DNA of 64,000 nucleotides from Papillibacter cinnamivorans DSM 12816 (GTDB lineage Bacteria; Bacillota; Clostridia; Oscillospirales; Oscillospiraceae): NCBI RefSeq assembly GCF_900176335.1, contig NZ_FWXW01000001.1, positions 186,001 to 250,000 of the forward strand, read 5' to 3'. The notes under the pieces are model-generated. The model had not been told where the DNA came from. It did not search any database and worked only from the letters and a program-made list of their open reading frames with translations. This document shows, one piece after another, positions 8,710 to 17,581 of the stretch. Numbering within the stretch: position 1 is the stretch's first letter; each line of letters opens with the position of its first letter. A program made the translations under genes and the position numbers.

Positions 8710-9747
8710 CTATGATTTGTGCATGATGTGGATGTCGTCCGGCGTGAGGCGCAGCCCCACCGCCTGGCCCACCTGCCGCTGGTAGGTGGAATGGACCATC
8801 CAGGTAAAAGAGGAGTTTTCCACCATCATCTCGTAGTGGACGCCCTTGAAGACCACCGACCGTATGATCCCCCGGATCTGCCCCTCCTCGGGGGCGACCA
8901 CCTGCAGGTCCTCCGGCCGGATCACCACGTCCACCGGCTCGTCGGGGGCGAAGCCGGAGTCCACGCAGTCAAACTGCTGGTGGGAAAAGGTCACCAGCCT
9001 GTCCTTGTTCATAATTCCCCCGATGATGTTGCTCTCTCCGATGAAGCTTGCAACGAAGGCGTTCTGCGGCTCGTTGTAGATATCCACGGGGGTGCCTACC
9101 TGGAGGATGTTCCCCTGGTTCATCACCACCACGGTGTCGCTCATGGTAAGCGCCTCTTCCTGGTCGTGGGTGACGTATACGAAGGTGATCCCCACCTGCT
9201 GCTGGATCCGCTTGAGCTCGGTCTGCATCTCCTTGCGCAGCTTCAGATCCAGGGCTCCCAGGGGTTCGTCCAGAAGCAGTACGTGGGGGTTGTTCACGAT
9301 GGCCCTGGCGATGGCCACCCGCTGCTGCTGCCCGCCGGAAAGGGAATTGACCTGCCGCTTTTCATACCCCGGCAGGTTCACGAGCTCCAGCATCTGGGCC
9401 ACCCGGCGGCGGATCTCCGCCTCAGGGGTCCTGGAAATCCGCAGCCCGAAGGCCACGTTTTCAAACACGTTCATGTGCGTAAAAAGAGCGTACCGCTGAA
9501 ACACCGTGTTGACCCGGCGCTTATGGGGCGGTACGTCGTTGATTCTTACGTCGTCAAACCAAACGTCGCCCCGGGTCGGCCTCTCAAATCCGCCGATAAT
9601 CCGGAGCGTGGTGGTCTTTCCGCAGCCGGAGGGACCCAGCAGCGTTAAAAATTCCTTATCCTTGATGCTGAGATTGATGGAATTGAGAACAATCTCGCCG
9701 TCGAACTCCATGACGCAGTTTTCCAGGCGGATGAGTTCCTTGGACAT
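8710..9747 (-). CDS. potA: PotA, polyamine ABC transporter ATPase
   Basis: 345-aa ATPase driving polyamine import. Walker A GPSGCGKTT (about 38-46), Q-loop in VFQRYALF, signature LSGGQQQRVAIARA, Walker B VLLLDEPLGALD, and the switch His in VTHDQEEAL. Past residue about 240 a TOBE-type regulatory domain follows (PVDVVIRPEDLQV). GGGGGAGGATAC precedes the ATG. It is the first gene of the pot operon and has a good promoter about 275-300 bases upstream (10022-10050). Confidence 0.95.
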   Translation of the reverse strand: MSKELIRLENCVMEFDGEIVLNSINLSIKDKEFLTLLGPSGCGKTTTLRIIGGFERPTRGDVWFDDVRINDVPPHKRRVNTVFQRYALFTHMNVFENVAFGLRISRTPEAEIRRRVAQMLELVNLPGYEKRQVNSLSGGQQQRVAIARAIVNNPHVLLLDEPLGALDLKLRKEMQTELKRIQQQVGITFVYVTHDQEEALTMSDTVVVMNQGNILQVGTPVDIYNEPQNAFVASFIGESNIIGGIMNKDRLVTFSHQQFDCVDSGFAPDEPVDVVIRPEDLQVVAPEEGQIRGIIRSVVFKGVHYEMMVENSSFTWMVHSTYQRQVGQAVGLRLTPDDIHIMHKS

Positions 9748-10014
9748 GTATCCTCCCCCGTTTCCCGATAAAATTGAAAGGGAGCGCTTCCTCCGCCCCC
9801 GCAGTCCTGCCGGCGATTTCGCCCGTTTTCCTCGTCCGGGCCACCCGGCGGGCTGGGTGAAGGTATTTTCTCAACGAATCACGCGTTATCTCCAAATATC
9901 CGTGAAATTCCGCATAATTTTTTGATAATTTCAGAAAAACCCCGGTTAAGCACGATAATCCGTTTTTTTCCTGCTTGTGGCACCGCCGTTCTTGTCGGAA
10001 TCAGCAGTAATCAA
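9748..10014 (-). other. Long untranslated leader of the pot operon
   Basis: About 267 bases between the inferred transcription start of the pot promoter and potA hold no gene. The distal part is A/T-rich, the proximal part GC-rich with several self-complementary words (for example CGGGCGAAATCGCCGG). I recognise no known riboswitch class. The length is larger than needed for translation and suggests leader control, but nothing proves it. Confidence 0.4.
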
Positions 10015-10021
10015 GAATGAA

Positions 10022-10050
10022 ATATACATTAAAATACCGGGAAAGTCAAC
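10022..10050 (-). promoter_or_regulatory. Promoter of the potABCD operon
   Basis: Minus strand TTGACT (10050-10045), 17-base spacer, TATATT (10027-10022): near-consensus sigma-A elements. They sit directly after the stop codon of the upstream pseudouridine synthase gene and point toward potA. Confidence 0.7.
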
Positions 10051-10052
10051 AA

Positions 10053-11024
10053 TTATTTGCCAGTCCCCGTTGTAAAATATTCCTTTACAAAATCCACATC
10101 TTGTACCCGGAAAAACGCGCCCTTCAGGTAGTTTAAAATCCCCGCGTCGGATCGGAAGGCGAAGGCGAGCTTGTAGGAATACAGGGCCTGGTATTTCCGC
10201 CCGTAGGGCCTGTCCTTGGCCTGAATGCCGTATTTCCCGTCTCCCAGCAGGGGATGCCCCTCGGCGGCGAACTGGGCCCGGATCTGGTGGGTCCGCCCGG
10301 TAACCAGTTCGCACTCCAGAAGGGAAAGCCCGCCCTCCGTTTTCAGTGTCCGGTACCGGGTGATCGCCTTCCGCGCCCCGGGGAACGGGGCCCTTCGCAC
10401 GGTAACCTGCTTTTTCCCCTCGTCCTTGAGGAGAAACCCTTCCAGAGTCCCCTCCTGCGGCTCCATGCTGCCGTGGATGATGCAAAGGTAAAACTTCAGG
10501 ATCTCCCTGTCCCGGATCTTCTCGTTGAGGATGCGCAGGGCCGGGGCGTTCTTGGCGGCGATGACGATTCCCCCGGTGTTCCGGTCGATGCGGTTGCACA
10601 GGGCGGGGGAGAAGGAGTTTTCTTTGGCGGGGTCCCATTCGCCTTTGTGATAAAGATAGGCCTGGATATGGGAAATGAGGGTGTTTACCGTTTCCTCCTC
10701 GTCGGCGTGGACCGAAACGCCCGGTTTTTTATCCGCCAGCAGGATATTATCGTCCTCATACAGGACGGACAGGCGCGGTTCCTTTACCCGGCGCCAGGCC
10801 TCCTCGGCTCCTGGTGTCTCAAACAGCTCGTCGTTTAAATACATCTGCACCCGGTCTCCTTCCGCAAGACGGGTGTCTCCCCGGGCGGGTCTTCCGTTTA
10901 CCTTGATCCGTCCCAGGCGGATGTATTTCTGCGCGAGTCCCGAGGGCAGCCGGGGGGCCGCCTGCAGGCAGAACCGGTCCAGCCTGCGCTCCGCGTCGTT
11001 TTTTCCCGCCGTGAACTCTCTCAT
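10053..11024 (-). CDS. RluA-family 23S rRNA pseudouridine synthase
   Basis: 323-aa enzyme that isomerises uridine to pseudouridine in rRNA. An N-terminal S4 RNA-binding domain (about 14-75, RLGRIKVNGRPA) is followed by the catalytic domain with the motif CNRIDRNTGGIVI (about 150), whose Asp is the nucleophile, and GRTHQIRAQFAAEGHPLLGD (about 248), which is diagnostic of RluA/RluC/RluD. The motif reads NRID where HRLD is usual. Which uridines it modifies cannot be told. Single gene. Confidence 0.92.
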   Translation of the reverse strand: MREFTAGKNDAERRLDRFCLQAAPRLPSGLAQKYIRLGRIKVNGRPARGDTRLAEGDRVQMYLNDELFETPGAEEAWRRVKEPRLSVLYEDDNILLADKKPGVSVHADEEETVNTLISHIQAYLYHKGEWDPAKENSFSPALCNRIDRNTGGIVIAAKNAPALRILNEKIRDREILKFYLCIIHGSMEPQEGTLEGFLLKDEGKKQVTVRRAPFPGARKAITRYRTLKTEGGLSLLECELVTGRTHQIRAQFAAEGHPLLGDGKYGIQAKDRPYGRKYQALYSYKLAFAFRSDAGILNYLKGAFFRVQDVDFVKEYFTTGTGK

Positions 11025-11194
11025 GCCTTCGCCTCCGTGTCCGTCATCCTGGGAACAATTGCGGATACATCATACCATAGAATACCCCTGCGCGCATTAA
11101 AATTCAAAGGAAAGGAAATTTCCCGCCGGCTATTGACTTTTCCGCACCGGGTTGCTATTCTGAAAAGCGGCTATTGCAGCATGGCAGAAAGTAT

Positions 11195-11223
11195 TTGACA
11201 ATCAATCCTTTTTCCACTATAAT
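11195..11223 (+). promoter_or_regulatory. Consensus sigma-A promoter of yceD-rpmF
   Basis: Exact TTGACA (11195-11200), 17-base spacer and exact TATAAT (11218-11223), ending 30 bases before the ATG at 11253. This is the best vegetative promoter in the window, fitting a ribosomal-protein operon. Confidence 0.9.
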
Positions 11224-11252
11224 ACCCTCTGTACCATTGTGCGAGGTGGATC

Positions 11253-11750
11253 ATGCGTCTGAATTTAAGCGAAATTCTCACAAATCCCGGCGGCAGGATC
11301 CCGTTTCGGTATAAGCTGGATTTATCCGACCTTGAATTTTCCGGATACTGTCCTGTCGCTGAACCGGTACAGGTCTCCGGCGAAGTGAGAAACTCCGCCG
11401 GCGTTCTTGTTTTGACCGCCGAGGCGGACACCAATCTCCACTGCGTGTGCGACCGGTGTCTCAAGGAATTCTCCCGTCCTCAGCATACGAAGCTCAATCT
11501 GATCCTGGCAAGCGAGCTTTCCGGAGAGAAAGAAGGCGACATTGTCCTTCTGAAATCTGATACGGTGGATGTGAGCGACCTTGTGACCTCTGCGATCATT
11601 CTGGAGATGGAGACGAAAAACCTCTGCTCCGAAGACTGTCAGGGTCTGTGCCCCAAATGCGGCAAGGATCTCAACGAGGGGCCCTGCAGCTGCAGGCCCG
11701 AACCCGATCCCCGTCTGGCGGTCCTCAACCAGCTTCTGAACAAGCAGTAA
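11253..11750 (+). CDS. yceD: YceD/DUF177 family protein (23S rRNA accumulation protein)
   Basis: 165-aa DUF177 protein. Members are encoded next to rpmF in nearly all bacteria, and in E. coli and plants they are needed for 23S rRNA accumulation; biochemical role not settled. The family core is visible: CDRCLKEF (first Cys pair) and the C-terminal metal-binding-like block CSEDCQGLCPKCGKDLNEG, followed by PDPRLAVLNQLL. The strong promoter and the rpmF gene 86 bases downstream define a two-gene operon. Confidence 0.92.
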   Translation: MRLNLSEILTNPGGRIPFRYKLDLSDLEFSGYCPVAEPVQVSGEVRNSAGVLVLTAEADTNLHCVCDRCLKEFSRPQHTKLNLILASELSGEKEGDIVLLKSDTVDVSDLVTSAIILEMETKNLCSEDCQGLCPKCGKDLNEGPCSCRPEPDPRLAVLNQLLNKQ

Positions 11751-11836
11751 TTTTCTTTTCCGGCGGATTGGCCGGATTTCCTGAATATGATAACAATTGC
11801 CCTCTGGGGCGGTTATAACCAAGGAGGTGTCACCGA

Positions 11837-12040
11837 ATGGCGGTCCCCAAGAGAAAAACATCCAAAACCCGGCGCGATAAAAGGCGCAGTTCCCACTGGA
11901 AGCTCGAGACTCCGGGTGTCGTAACCTGCCCCAAATGCGGAGCCTACCGTATGCCCCACAGGGCGTGCAAGGCCTGCGGAACCTATAACGGCCGTGAGAT
12001 CCTGGTCGTTGCGGAATCCAAGGCAAACAGCGCAAAGTAA
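11837..12040 (+). CDS. rpmF: Ribosomal protein bL32
   Basis: 67-aa large-subunit ribosomal protein. It opens with [18 protein letters not shown] and contains the zinc ribbon [18 protein letters not shown] (two CxxC knuckles), so it is the zinc-binding form rather than the C-minus paralogue. Preceded by AAGGAGGTG. Partner of yceD. Confidence 0.98.
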   Translation: MAVPKRKTSKTRRDKRRSSHWKLETPGVVTCPKCGAYRMPHRACKACGTYNGREILVVAESKANSAK

Positions 12041-12057
12041 AAAGCAAGCAGGAAACG

Positions 12058-12086
12058 GAGGAGGAGAAGTCCTCCTCTTTGCTTTT
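12058..12086 (+). terminator. Terminator after rpmF
   Basis: Stem GAGGAGGA / TCCTCCTC (12058-12065 and 12070-12077) with a GAAG loop, followed by TTTGCTTTT. It lies 18 bases after the rpmF stop codon. Confidence 0.75.
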
Positions 12087-12217
12087 CTGCGGAGCTTTTT
12101 TATTTTCCCCTGCTCATCTCCGTCAACAGGTTAACATAATATATTAACCAAGCTTTAAAACTTTTTTTATAATCTCTTATAAACCGGGAAGCCTTGAAAA
12201 AGGCCCATCCTGTGAAA

Positions 12218-12478
12218 CGTCGCACAGACTCGGTTTTCGCAGACCCAATGAGCCCCACAGGCCAAACCTTATAGAGTCCCCATCGCGGGCTGAAAATAGG
12301 CTTATGGATACTGAGCTTTCCGTGCGCTCGAAACTGCCGATAGTCAATCCGTTATTAAGAGCACCCACAGAAGCACTCTCCCATGAGTTCCAAGAGGCCG
12401 AAGCCTCTTGGTCTGTTTTTGGTGACTTTTTGCAGAAACAAAAAGTTACCCCCAGCGGGGAGCGCGCAGCTCCCGTCC
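12218..12478. repeat. Structured dispersed repeat, copy A
   Basis: 261-bp unit sharing long blocks with copies at 12613-12876 and 28826-29087 (shared words include TTTTCGCAGAC, AACTGCCGATAGTCAATC and AAAGTTACCCCCAGC). Two internal hairpins are obvious: a perfect 9-bp stem at 12390-12411 (CCAAGAGGC / GCCTCTTGG; loop TTCG when read on the minus strand) and a 12-bp stem at 12421-12450. No transposase or convincing reading frame. The flanking gene-free DNA from 12110 to 12217 is AT-rich and shows nothing else. Confidence 0.85.
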
Positions 12479-12612
12479 AAACCATTCATAATAAATCTTC
12501 TTTAGAGAAGCTTTATAAGAACAGGTATTACGCGCCTCCGGCGGGGGTTCCTTTTTCCACTCGCCGGGAAAAGCGGCCGAAAAAGGTGCGCCAGAATGAG
12601 AATCTTCTCAAA

Positions 12613-12876
12613 CGTCGCACAAGCTACGTTTTCGCAGACCCAATGAGTCCCACAGACTCAAACCCGTGGAGCTCCGGTCGCGGGCAGAAAAACAGACCTC
12701 CTGCCACAGAGCTGTCCGTGCGTTCGAAACTGCCGATAGTCAATCTGTCATTAAGCGCACCAACAGGAGCACCCTCCCCATGGAGATCCAAGAGGCCGAA
12801 GCCTTTTGGCATCCTTTTGGTAACTTTTCCTATGCAGGAAAAGTTACCCCCAGCGGGGAGCGCGCAGCTCTCGTCC
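12613..12876. repeat. Structured dispersed repeat, copy B
   Basis: 264-bp copy in the same orientation as copy A, 135 bp downstream of it. The first hairpin (12788-12809) keeps its pairing through a G-U change, and the second (12819-12830 with 12837-12848) is a perfect 12-bp stem in which two base pairs differ from copy A on both sides. The DNA between the copies (12479-12612) holds no gene. The stretch 12877-13011 that follows leads into the DUF512 gene. Confidence 0.85.
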
Positions 12877-13011
12877 AAACCCTCGAAAAACATATCATAC
12901 CTCTATCAAGCCATTTGCAAATTCAGATTCTTGCTTTTTTCCCTCCCATCATATATCCTTGTAAAAGAAAACGGGCTCAAGGGCCTCAACCGGTGAAAGG
13001 GGAGACCTCCC

Positions 13012-14316
13012 ATCGGCGCGATCATCAAAAAAGTTGCACACGGCAGTCCGGCCCACTGCTCCGGCGTCCGTCCGGGGGAGCGCCTTCTTTCCGTCAACGG
13101 GCACCGGATTGCCGACGTGCTGGATTATCGGTTCTACGCCTACGATCCCCGCCTCGAGCTGGAGCTGGAGGACGGGGAGGGCCGCGTGCGCCGCGTCCGG
13201 CTCCGCAAGAGCGAGGGGGCAGACCCGGGGCTTGAGTTTGAAACCTATCTTATGGACAAAGCCCGCTCCTGCGCCAACAAATGCGTCTTCTGCTTTGTGG
13301 ACCAGCTTCCTCCCGGCATGCGGGAAACCCTGTATTTTAAGGACGACGACGCCCGTCTGTCCTTTCTCATGGGAAATTACATCACCCTCACGAATCTCTC
13401 CTCCCGGGAGCTGAAGCGGATTATCGACCTGCGCATCAGCCCCATCAACGTTTCCGTCCACGCTGCGAATCCCGAGCTCCGGGCCAGTATGCTGGGAAAC
13501 CCCAGAGGCGCGGAGGGCATGGAACGCATGCGCGCTCTTGCCGCGGCCGGAATCGTCATGAACTGCCAGATCGTCCTCTGCCCTGGTCTCAACGACAGGG
13601 AAGAACTCTCCCGCACCATGGAGGAGCTTGCCGCCCTCTATCCCGAAGTCGCCAGCGTCTCCGTCGTCCCCGTGGGCCTTACGAAGCACAGGGAGGGTCT
13701 GTATCCTCTCCGGCCTTTCGGAAGGGAAGAGGCGGCCGAGGCGGTCCGTCAGGTGGATTTATTCGGGGAAGCCTGCCTTTCCCGTTTCGGTTCCCGCGTC
13801 TTTTTCTGCGCGGACGAGCTTTACCTCAAGGCGAATTTGTCCCTCCCGCCGGAGGAATACTATGAGGACTATCCCCAGCTGGAAAACGGCGTGGGCATGC
13901 TCCGCCTGCTGGAAGCGGAGTTTCTGGCGGCTCTGGAGGAAATTCCTCCTTCCGCCGTGTGCCGTCCCTGCTCCGTCGCCACCGGCGTTGCCGCCGCCCC
14001 CTTTTTGAAAAGACTGGTTGACCTGGCCGCCGGAAGCTGTCATACTGTTGATTGCCGGATCCTGCCCGTGGTGAACCGCTTTTTCGGCGAGACCATTGAC
14101 GTGGCCGGACTTGTCACCGGCGGGGATCTCATCTCCCAGCTATCCGGGCGGGACCTGGGCGGGCGTCTTCTCATTCCTGCGGTCATGCTGCGCCACGGGG
14201 GAGACGTCTTTTTAGACGATGTGACCCCGGAGGAAGCGTCCAGCGCCCTGGGCGTTCCGGTCCTTTCCGTGCAGACGGACGGGGGGGCTCTGGCAAAGGC
14301 TTTATTTGAAATTTAA
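13012..14316 (+). CDS. DUF512 radical-SAM/PDZ-like protein, apparent ATC start
   Basis: About 434-aa protein of the DUF512 family found beside der in Clostridia: an N-terminal PDZ-like segment (GSPAHCSGVRPGERLLSVNG), then a radical-SAM-type cysteine triad CANKCVFC (about residue 85), GNYITLTNLS, and the DUF512 C-terminal domain. Function unknown. The frame is open only from 12997, and no ATG, GTG or TTG occurs before GTG 13117, which would delete the conserved PDZ part. AAAGGGGAG lies about 8 bases before ATC 13012, so I place the start there. A sequencing error or GTG 13117 are the alternatives. Followed by der after 30 bases. Confidence 0.75.
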   Translation: MGAIIKKVAHGSPAHCSGVRPGERLLSVNGHRIADVLDYRFYAYDPRLELELEDGEGRVRRVRLRKSEGADPGLEFETYLMDKARSCANKCVFCFVDQLPPGMRETLYFKDDDARLSFLMGNYITLTNLSSRELKRIIDLRISPINVSVHAANPELRASMLGNPRGAEGMERMRALAAAGIVMNCQIVLCPGLNDREELSRTMEELAALYPEVASVSVVPVGLTKHREGLYPLRPFGREEAAEAVRQVDLFGEACLSRFGSRVFFCADELYLKANLSLPPEEYYEDYPQLENGVGMLRLLEAEFLAALEEIPPSAVCRPCSVATGVAAAPFLKRLVDLAAGSCHTVDCRILPVVNRFFGETIDVAGLVTGGDLISQLSGRDLGGRLLIPAVMLRHGGDVFLDDVTPEEASSALGVPVLSVQTDGGALAKALFEI

Positions 14317-14346
14317 ACCGGATAAAATCCCGGGAGGTGATCCCCA

Positions 14347-15672
14347 ATGCCAAATCCCATAGTCGCCATCGTGGGCCGGCCCAATGTGGGCAAGTCCATG
14401 CTCTTCAATAAACTGGTGGGCCGAAGGCTCTCCATCGTGGAGGATACCCCCGGGGTCACGCGGGACAGGCTTTACGCCGAAACCGACTGGAACGGGAGGC
14501 GCTTTACCCTGGTGGACACCGGGGGCATCGAACCGGAGTCCGGCGACGAGCTTTTGTCCTTCATGCGCCGCCAGGCGGAAATCGCCATCGAGAGTGCCGA
14601 CGTCATTCTCTTTCTCACCGATATCCGCACGGGGCTCACCGCTTCCGACAGAGAAGTGGCAAATATCCTCCTCCGTTCCAAAAAGCCGGTGATCCTGGCG
14701 GTAAACAAGATGGACTCCACCGGCCCTACCGACCCGGAGATCTACGAATTTTACAACCTGGGCCTGGGGGACCCCTATCCGGTCTCCGCCCTTCACGGGC
14801 ACGGCACCGGGGATATCCTGGACGCCTGCGTCTCCCGCTTCCCTCCGGAAAAGGAAGAGGACTCGGAAGAGGATGTGATCAAGGTTGCCCTGGTGGGAAA
14901 ACCCAACGTGGGCAAGTCCTCTCTGGTAAACCGCATCCTTGGGGAAGAGCGGGTCATCGTCAGCGACACGCCCGGAACCACCCGGGACGCGGTGGACTCC
15001 TTTTTTGAAAACAAAACGGGAAAATACCTCTTCATCGATACCGCCGGAATGCGGAAAAAATCCCGGGTGGATGACAGCATAGAGCGCTACAGCGTCCTCC
15101 GGGCCACCATGGCCATCGACCGGGCGGACGTCTGCCTTGTGATGATCGACGCCGGGGAGGGCGTCACCGAGCAGGACACCAAGATCGCGGGGATTGTCCA
15201 CGATTCCGGCAAGGCCGCCGTCATCGTCGTCAACAAGTGGGACACGGTGGAAAAGGACGATCACACCATGGACCGCGCCCGGGAGGATATCCGGCGGGAT
15301 CTGCCCTTTATGACCTACGCCCCCGTCCTTTTCATTTCGGCAAAAACCGGCCGCAGGGTAGACAGGCTTTTCGAACTCATCAACTATGTCAACGACCAGA
15401 GCTCCATGCGCATCACCACCGGCATGCTCAACGACGTCCTGGCCGACGCCACCGCCCGGGTCCAGCCCCCCAGCGACAAGGGGAAGCGTCTGAAAATCTA
15501 CTATATGACCCAGACGGGCGTGAAGCCCCCAAATTTCGTGGTTTTCGTCAACGATCCGGAGCTGTTCCATTTTTCCTATCAGCGGTATCTGGAAAACCAG
15601 ATCCGCGGCGTCTTCGGTCTGGAAGGGACCCCCATCCGCATGAAGGTGCGGCGCAGGGGAGAGGCGGAATAA
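14347..15672 (+). CDS. der: Der (EngA), double-domain ribosome-assembly GTPase
   Basis: 441-aa essential GTPase for 50S ribosome maturation. Two GTPase domains in tandem: first GRPNVGKS at about 10-17 with DTGG and NKMD; second GKPNVGKS at about 183-190 with DTAGMRKKS and NKWD; then a C-terminal KH-like domain (PNFVVFVNDPELFHFSYQRY). Length is normal. GGGAGGTGATCCCC precedes the ATG. It sits between the DUF512 gene and plsY-gpsA, a standard Firmicute order. Confidence 0.98.
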   Translation: MPNPIVAIVGRPNVGKSMLFNKLVGRRLSIVEDTPGVTRDRLYAETDWNGRRFTLVDTGGIEPESGDELLSFMRRQAEIAIESADVILFLTDIRTGLTASDREVANILLRSKKPVILAVNKMDSTGPTDPEIYEFYNLGLGDPYPVSALHGHGTGDILDACVSRFPPEKEEDSEEDVIKVALVGKPNVGKSSLVNRILGEERVIVSDTPGTTRDAVDSFFENKTGKYLFIDTAGMRKKSRVDDSIERYSVLRATMAIDRADVCLVMIDAGEGVTEQDTKIAGIVHDSGKAAVIVVNKWDTVEKDDHTMDRAREDIRRDLPFMTYAPVLFISAKTGRRVDRLFELINYVNDQSSMRITTGMLNDVLADATARVQPPSDKGKRLKIYYMTQTGVKPPNFVVFVNDPELFHFSYQRYLENQIRGVFGLEGTPIRMKVRRRGEAE

Positions 15673-15694
15673 CCTTCAGAAAAGGGGAAGAGGT

Positions 15695-16324
15695 ATGCAG
15701 ACACTGTATCTGTACGCTCTGATTGTGGCCGTGGTGTCCTATCTGCTGGGCTGCTTCAACGGCTCCATCATCGTCTCCAAATACATCCTGAAAAACGACA
15801 TCCGCAGTCACGGCAGCGGCAATGCCGGCCTTACGAATTTTTACCGCAGCTTCGGCGGCGGCCTCACTGCCCTGGTCCTTCTGGGGGATATCCTCAAGGC
15901 GGTCCTGGCCTATTTCTTCGGCCGCTGGCTCATGGGTTCTCTGGGCTTCGCCGTGGGCGGGGAATTTCTGGCCTGCTTTTTCGTCATGCTGGGGCACACC
16001 TTCCCGGTTTTCTTCGGCTTTAAGGGGGGCAAGGGCGTCCTCTCCGGCGGCACTCTGGTTGCCCTCATCGATCTGAGGATCTTCGCCGTGGTGATTATCG
16101 CCTTTCTCGTCATGGTCGTTCTGACCCGGTACATATCCCTCGGCTCCATCATGGCGGCCGTGTTCTTTCCCTTTGCCGCCTGGTTTTTCTGGCACAGCCC
16201 CTTTTATACCTTCATGACCGTTTTGTGCAGCGCCATGCTCATTTTTATGCACCGGGGCAATCTTACCCGCATTAAAAACGGCACCGAGAGCCGCTTTTCC
16301 TTCCGCAGAAAGAAATCCCCCTGA
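15695..16324 (+). CDS. plsY: PlsY, acyl-phosphate:glycerol-3-phosphate acyltransferase
   Basis: 209-aa integral membrane enzyme making lysophosphatidic acid from acyl-phosphate and glycerol 3-phosphate, first step of phospholipid synthesis. Five or so hydrophobic segments; the family loops are present: SHGSGNAGLTNFYRSFG (phosphate-binding), LGHTFPVFFGFKGGKGV (catalytic loop). It lies 22 bases after der and 60 before gpsA, which supplies its substrate. Confidence 0.96.
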   Translation: MQTLYLYALIVAVVSYLLGCFNGSIIVSKYILKNDIRSHGSGNAGLTNFYRSFGGGLTALVLLGDILKAVLAYFFGRWLMGSLGFAVGGEFLACFFVMLGHTFPVFFGFKGGKGVLSGGTLVALIDLRIFAVVIIAFLVMVVLTRYISLGSIMAAVFFPFAAWFFWHSPFYTFMTVLCSAMLIFMHRGNLTRIKNGTESRFSFRRKKSP

Positions 16325-16384
16325 ATACGGACTGTATTTATTTCCGGCCCCGGGCCGAAATACGGCGGAAAAAGGTGATGCTGA

Positions 16385-17386
16385 ATGAATATATCCGTTC
16401 TCGGCAGCGGTGGGTGGGGCACGGCCCTGTCCCTTCTGCTTCTGGAAAACGGCCACAAGGTGCGCCTATGGTCCGCTTTCCCTGAGGAGGAGGAGCGTCT
16501 TCGCTCCTCCGGGGAAAATCCGCTTCTGTCCGGCGTACCCCTGTCCAAAGATCTGGAGATTACCTCCGATATAACCGAAATTTCCGATTCCGCGGTCGTG
16601 GTCTTTGCCGCTCCTTCCTTCGCGGTGCGTCAAACGGCAAAAAAGGCGGCGCCGCACCTGGCGCCCGATGCCGTCCTGGTTTCCGTCTCCAAGGGAATTG
16701 AGAAGGGCAGCATGCTCCGCCTGTCCCAGGTGATCGCGCAGGAAACCGGGGAAGGGCACCCCATGGTGGCTCTTTCCGGCCCCTCCCACGCCGAGGAAGT
16801 GGGACGGGGAGTTCCCACCGGCTGCGTGGCCGCCTCGGTAGACAGGAAGGCGGCCGAATTTGTCCAGGACGTCTTCATGTGCCCCCGCTTCCGGGTTTAC
16901 GCCAGCCCTGATATCGTCGGGGTGGAGCTGGGCGCCGCTCTCAAGAACGTCATTGCCCTGTGCAGCGGCGTCTGCGACGGGATGAACTGCGGGGACAATA
17001 CCAAGGCCATGCTCATGACCCGGGGCCTCGCCGAGATTGCCCGCCTGGGCGCGGCTATGGGCGGGCGCAGGGAAACCTTCGCGGGCCTTGCCGGCGTGGG
17101 GGATCTCATCGTCACCTGCACCTCCATGCACTCCCGGAACCGCCGCGCCGGCATTCTTATCGGCCAGGGCGTGGAGCCCGCCGAGGCGGTGCGCCGCATC
17201 GGCGCAGTGGTGGAAGGCTATTTTGCCGCCGAAGTGGCCAAATCTCTCTCCGAACGCTACAATGTGGAAATGCCCATCTCTTTGGGCGCCTACCGCGTTC
17301 TGTATCAAGGAAGCCGCCCTGAAACCGTTCTCCAGGAGCTCATGACCCGCTCCCGCAAGCACGAGATCGAGGACAGCTGGACCTGA
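16385..17386 (+). CDS. gpsA: GpsA, NAD(P)-dependent glycerol-3-phosphate dehydrogenase
   Basis: 333-aa cytoplasmic enzyme reducing dihydroxyacetone phosphate to glycerol 3-phosphate for phospholipids. Rossmann motif ISVLGSGGWGTALS at the N terminus, SVSKGIEKGS, ALSGPSHAEEVGRG, the catalytic-Lys block GAALKNVIALCSGV at about 180, and GLAGVGDLIVTCTS, all in family order. It completes the der-plsY-gpsA operon; a terminator follows at 17405. Confidence 0.97.
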   Translation: MNISVLGSGGWGTALSLLLLENGHKVRLWSAFPEEEERLRSSGENPLLSGVPLSKDLEITSDITEISDSAVVVFAAPSFAVRQTAKKAAPHLAPDAVLVSVSKGIEKGSMLRLSQVIAQETGEGHPMVALSGPSHAEEVGRGVPTGCVAASVDRKAAEFVQDVFMCPRFRVYASPDIVGVELGAALKNVIALCSGVCDGMNCGDNTKAMLMTRGLAEIARLGAAMGGRRETFAGLAGVGDLIVTCTSMHSRNRRAGILIGQGVEPAEAVRRIGAVVEGYFAAEVAKSLSERYNVEMPISLGAYRVLYQGSRPETVLQELMTRSRKHEIEDSWT

Positions 17387-17404
17387 ACCGAATTGAAACG
17401 TCAG

Positions 17405-17450
17405 GCGCCCGAAGGAACTGCTGCATGTCCTTCGGGCGCTGCAGTTTTTT
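17405..17450 (+). terminator. Terminator after gpsA
   Basis: Perfect 12-bp stem GCGCCCGAAGGA (17405-17416) / TCCTTCGGGCGC (17428-17439), then TGCAGTTTTTT. Confidence 0.85.
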
Positions 17451-17546
17451 GCCGGGGATCCCTCGCGGCATCCCCGCACGCCGGGGAACCAAAGGCGCGC
17501 TTGTGCCGCGAGAAGTCCATTCGGTTTACATAATATTTCAGAGGAG

Positions 17547-17576
17547 GACCGGGAGTCGGAGAACCGTCTCCCGGTC
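17547..17576 (-). terminator. Terminator after the superoxide dismutase gene
   Basis: 9-bp stem GACCGGGAG (17547-17555) / CTCCCGGTC (17568-17576), 5 bases past the stop codon of the minus-strand gene. No clear T run follows on the minus strand, so strength is uncertain. Confidence 0.5.
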
Positions 17577-17581
17577 CATGC

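Noticed and set aside
12177-12893. Minus-strand reading frames in repeat copies A and B (and 28783-29184 in C) sharing the peptide LTIGSFERT
   Set aside because: Copies B and C stay in one frame but copy A shifts by one base after the shared peptide, B stops early, and no ribosome site is conserved. The DNA structure, not a protein, is what is kept.
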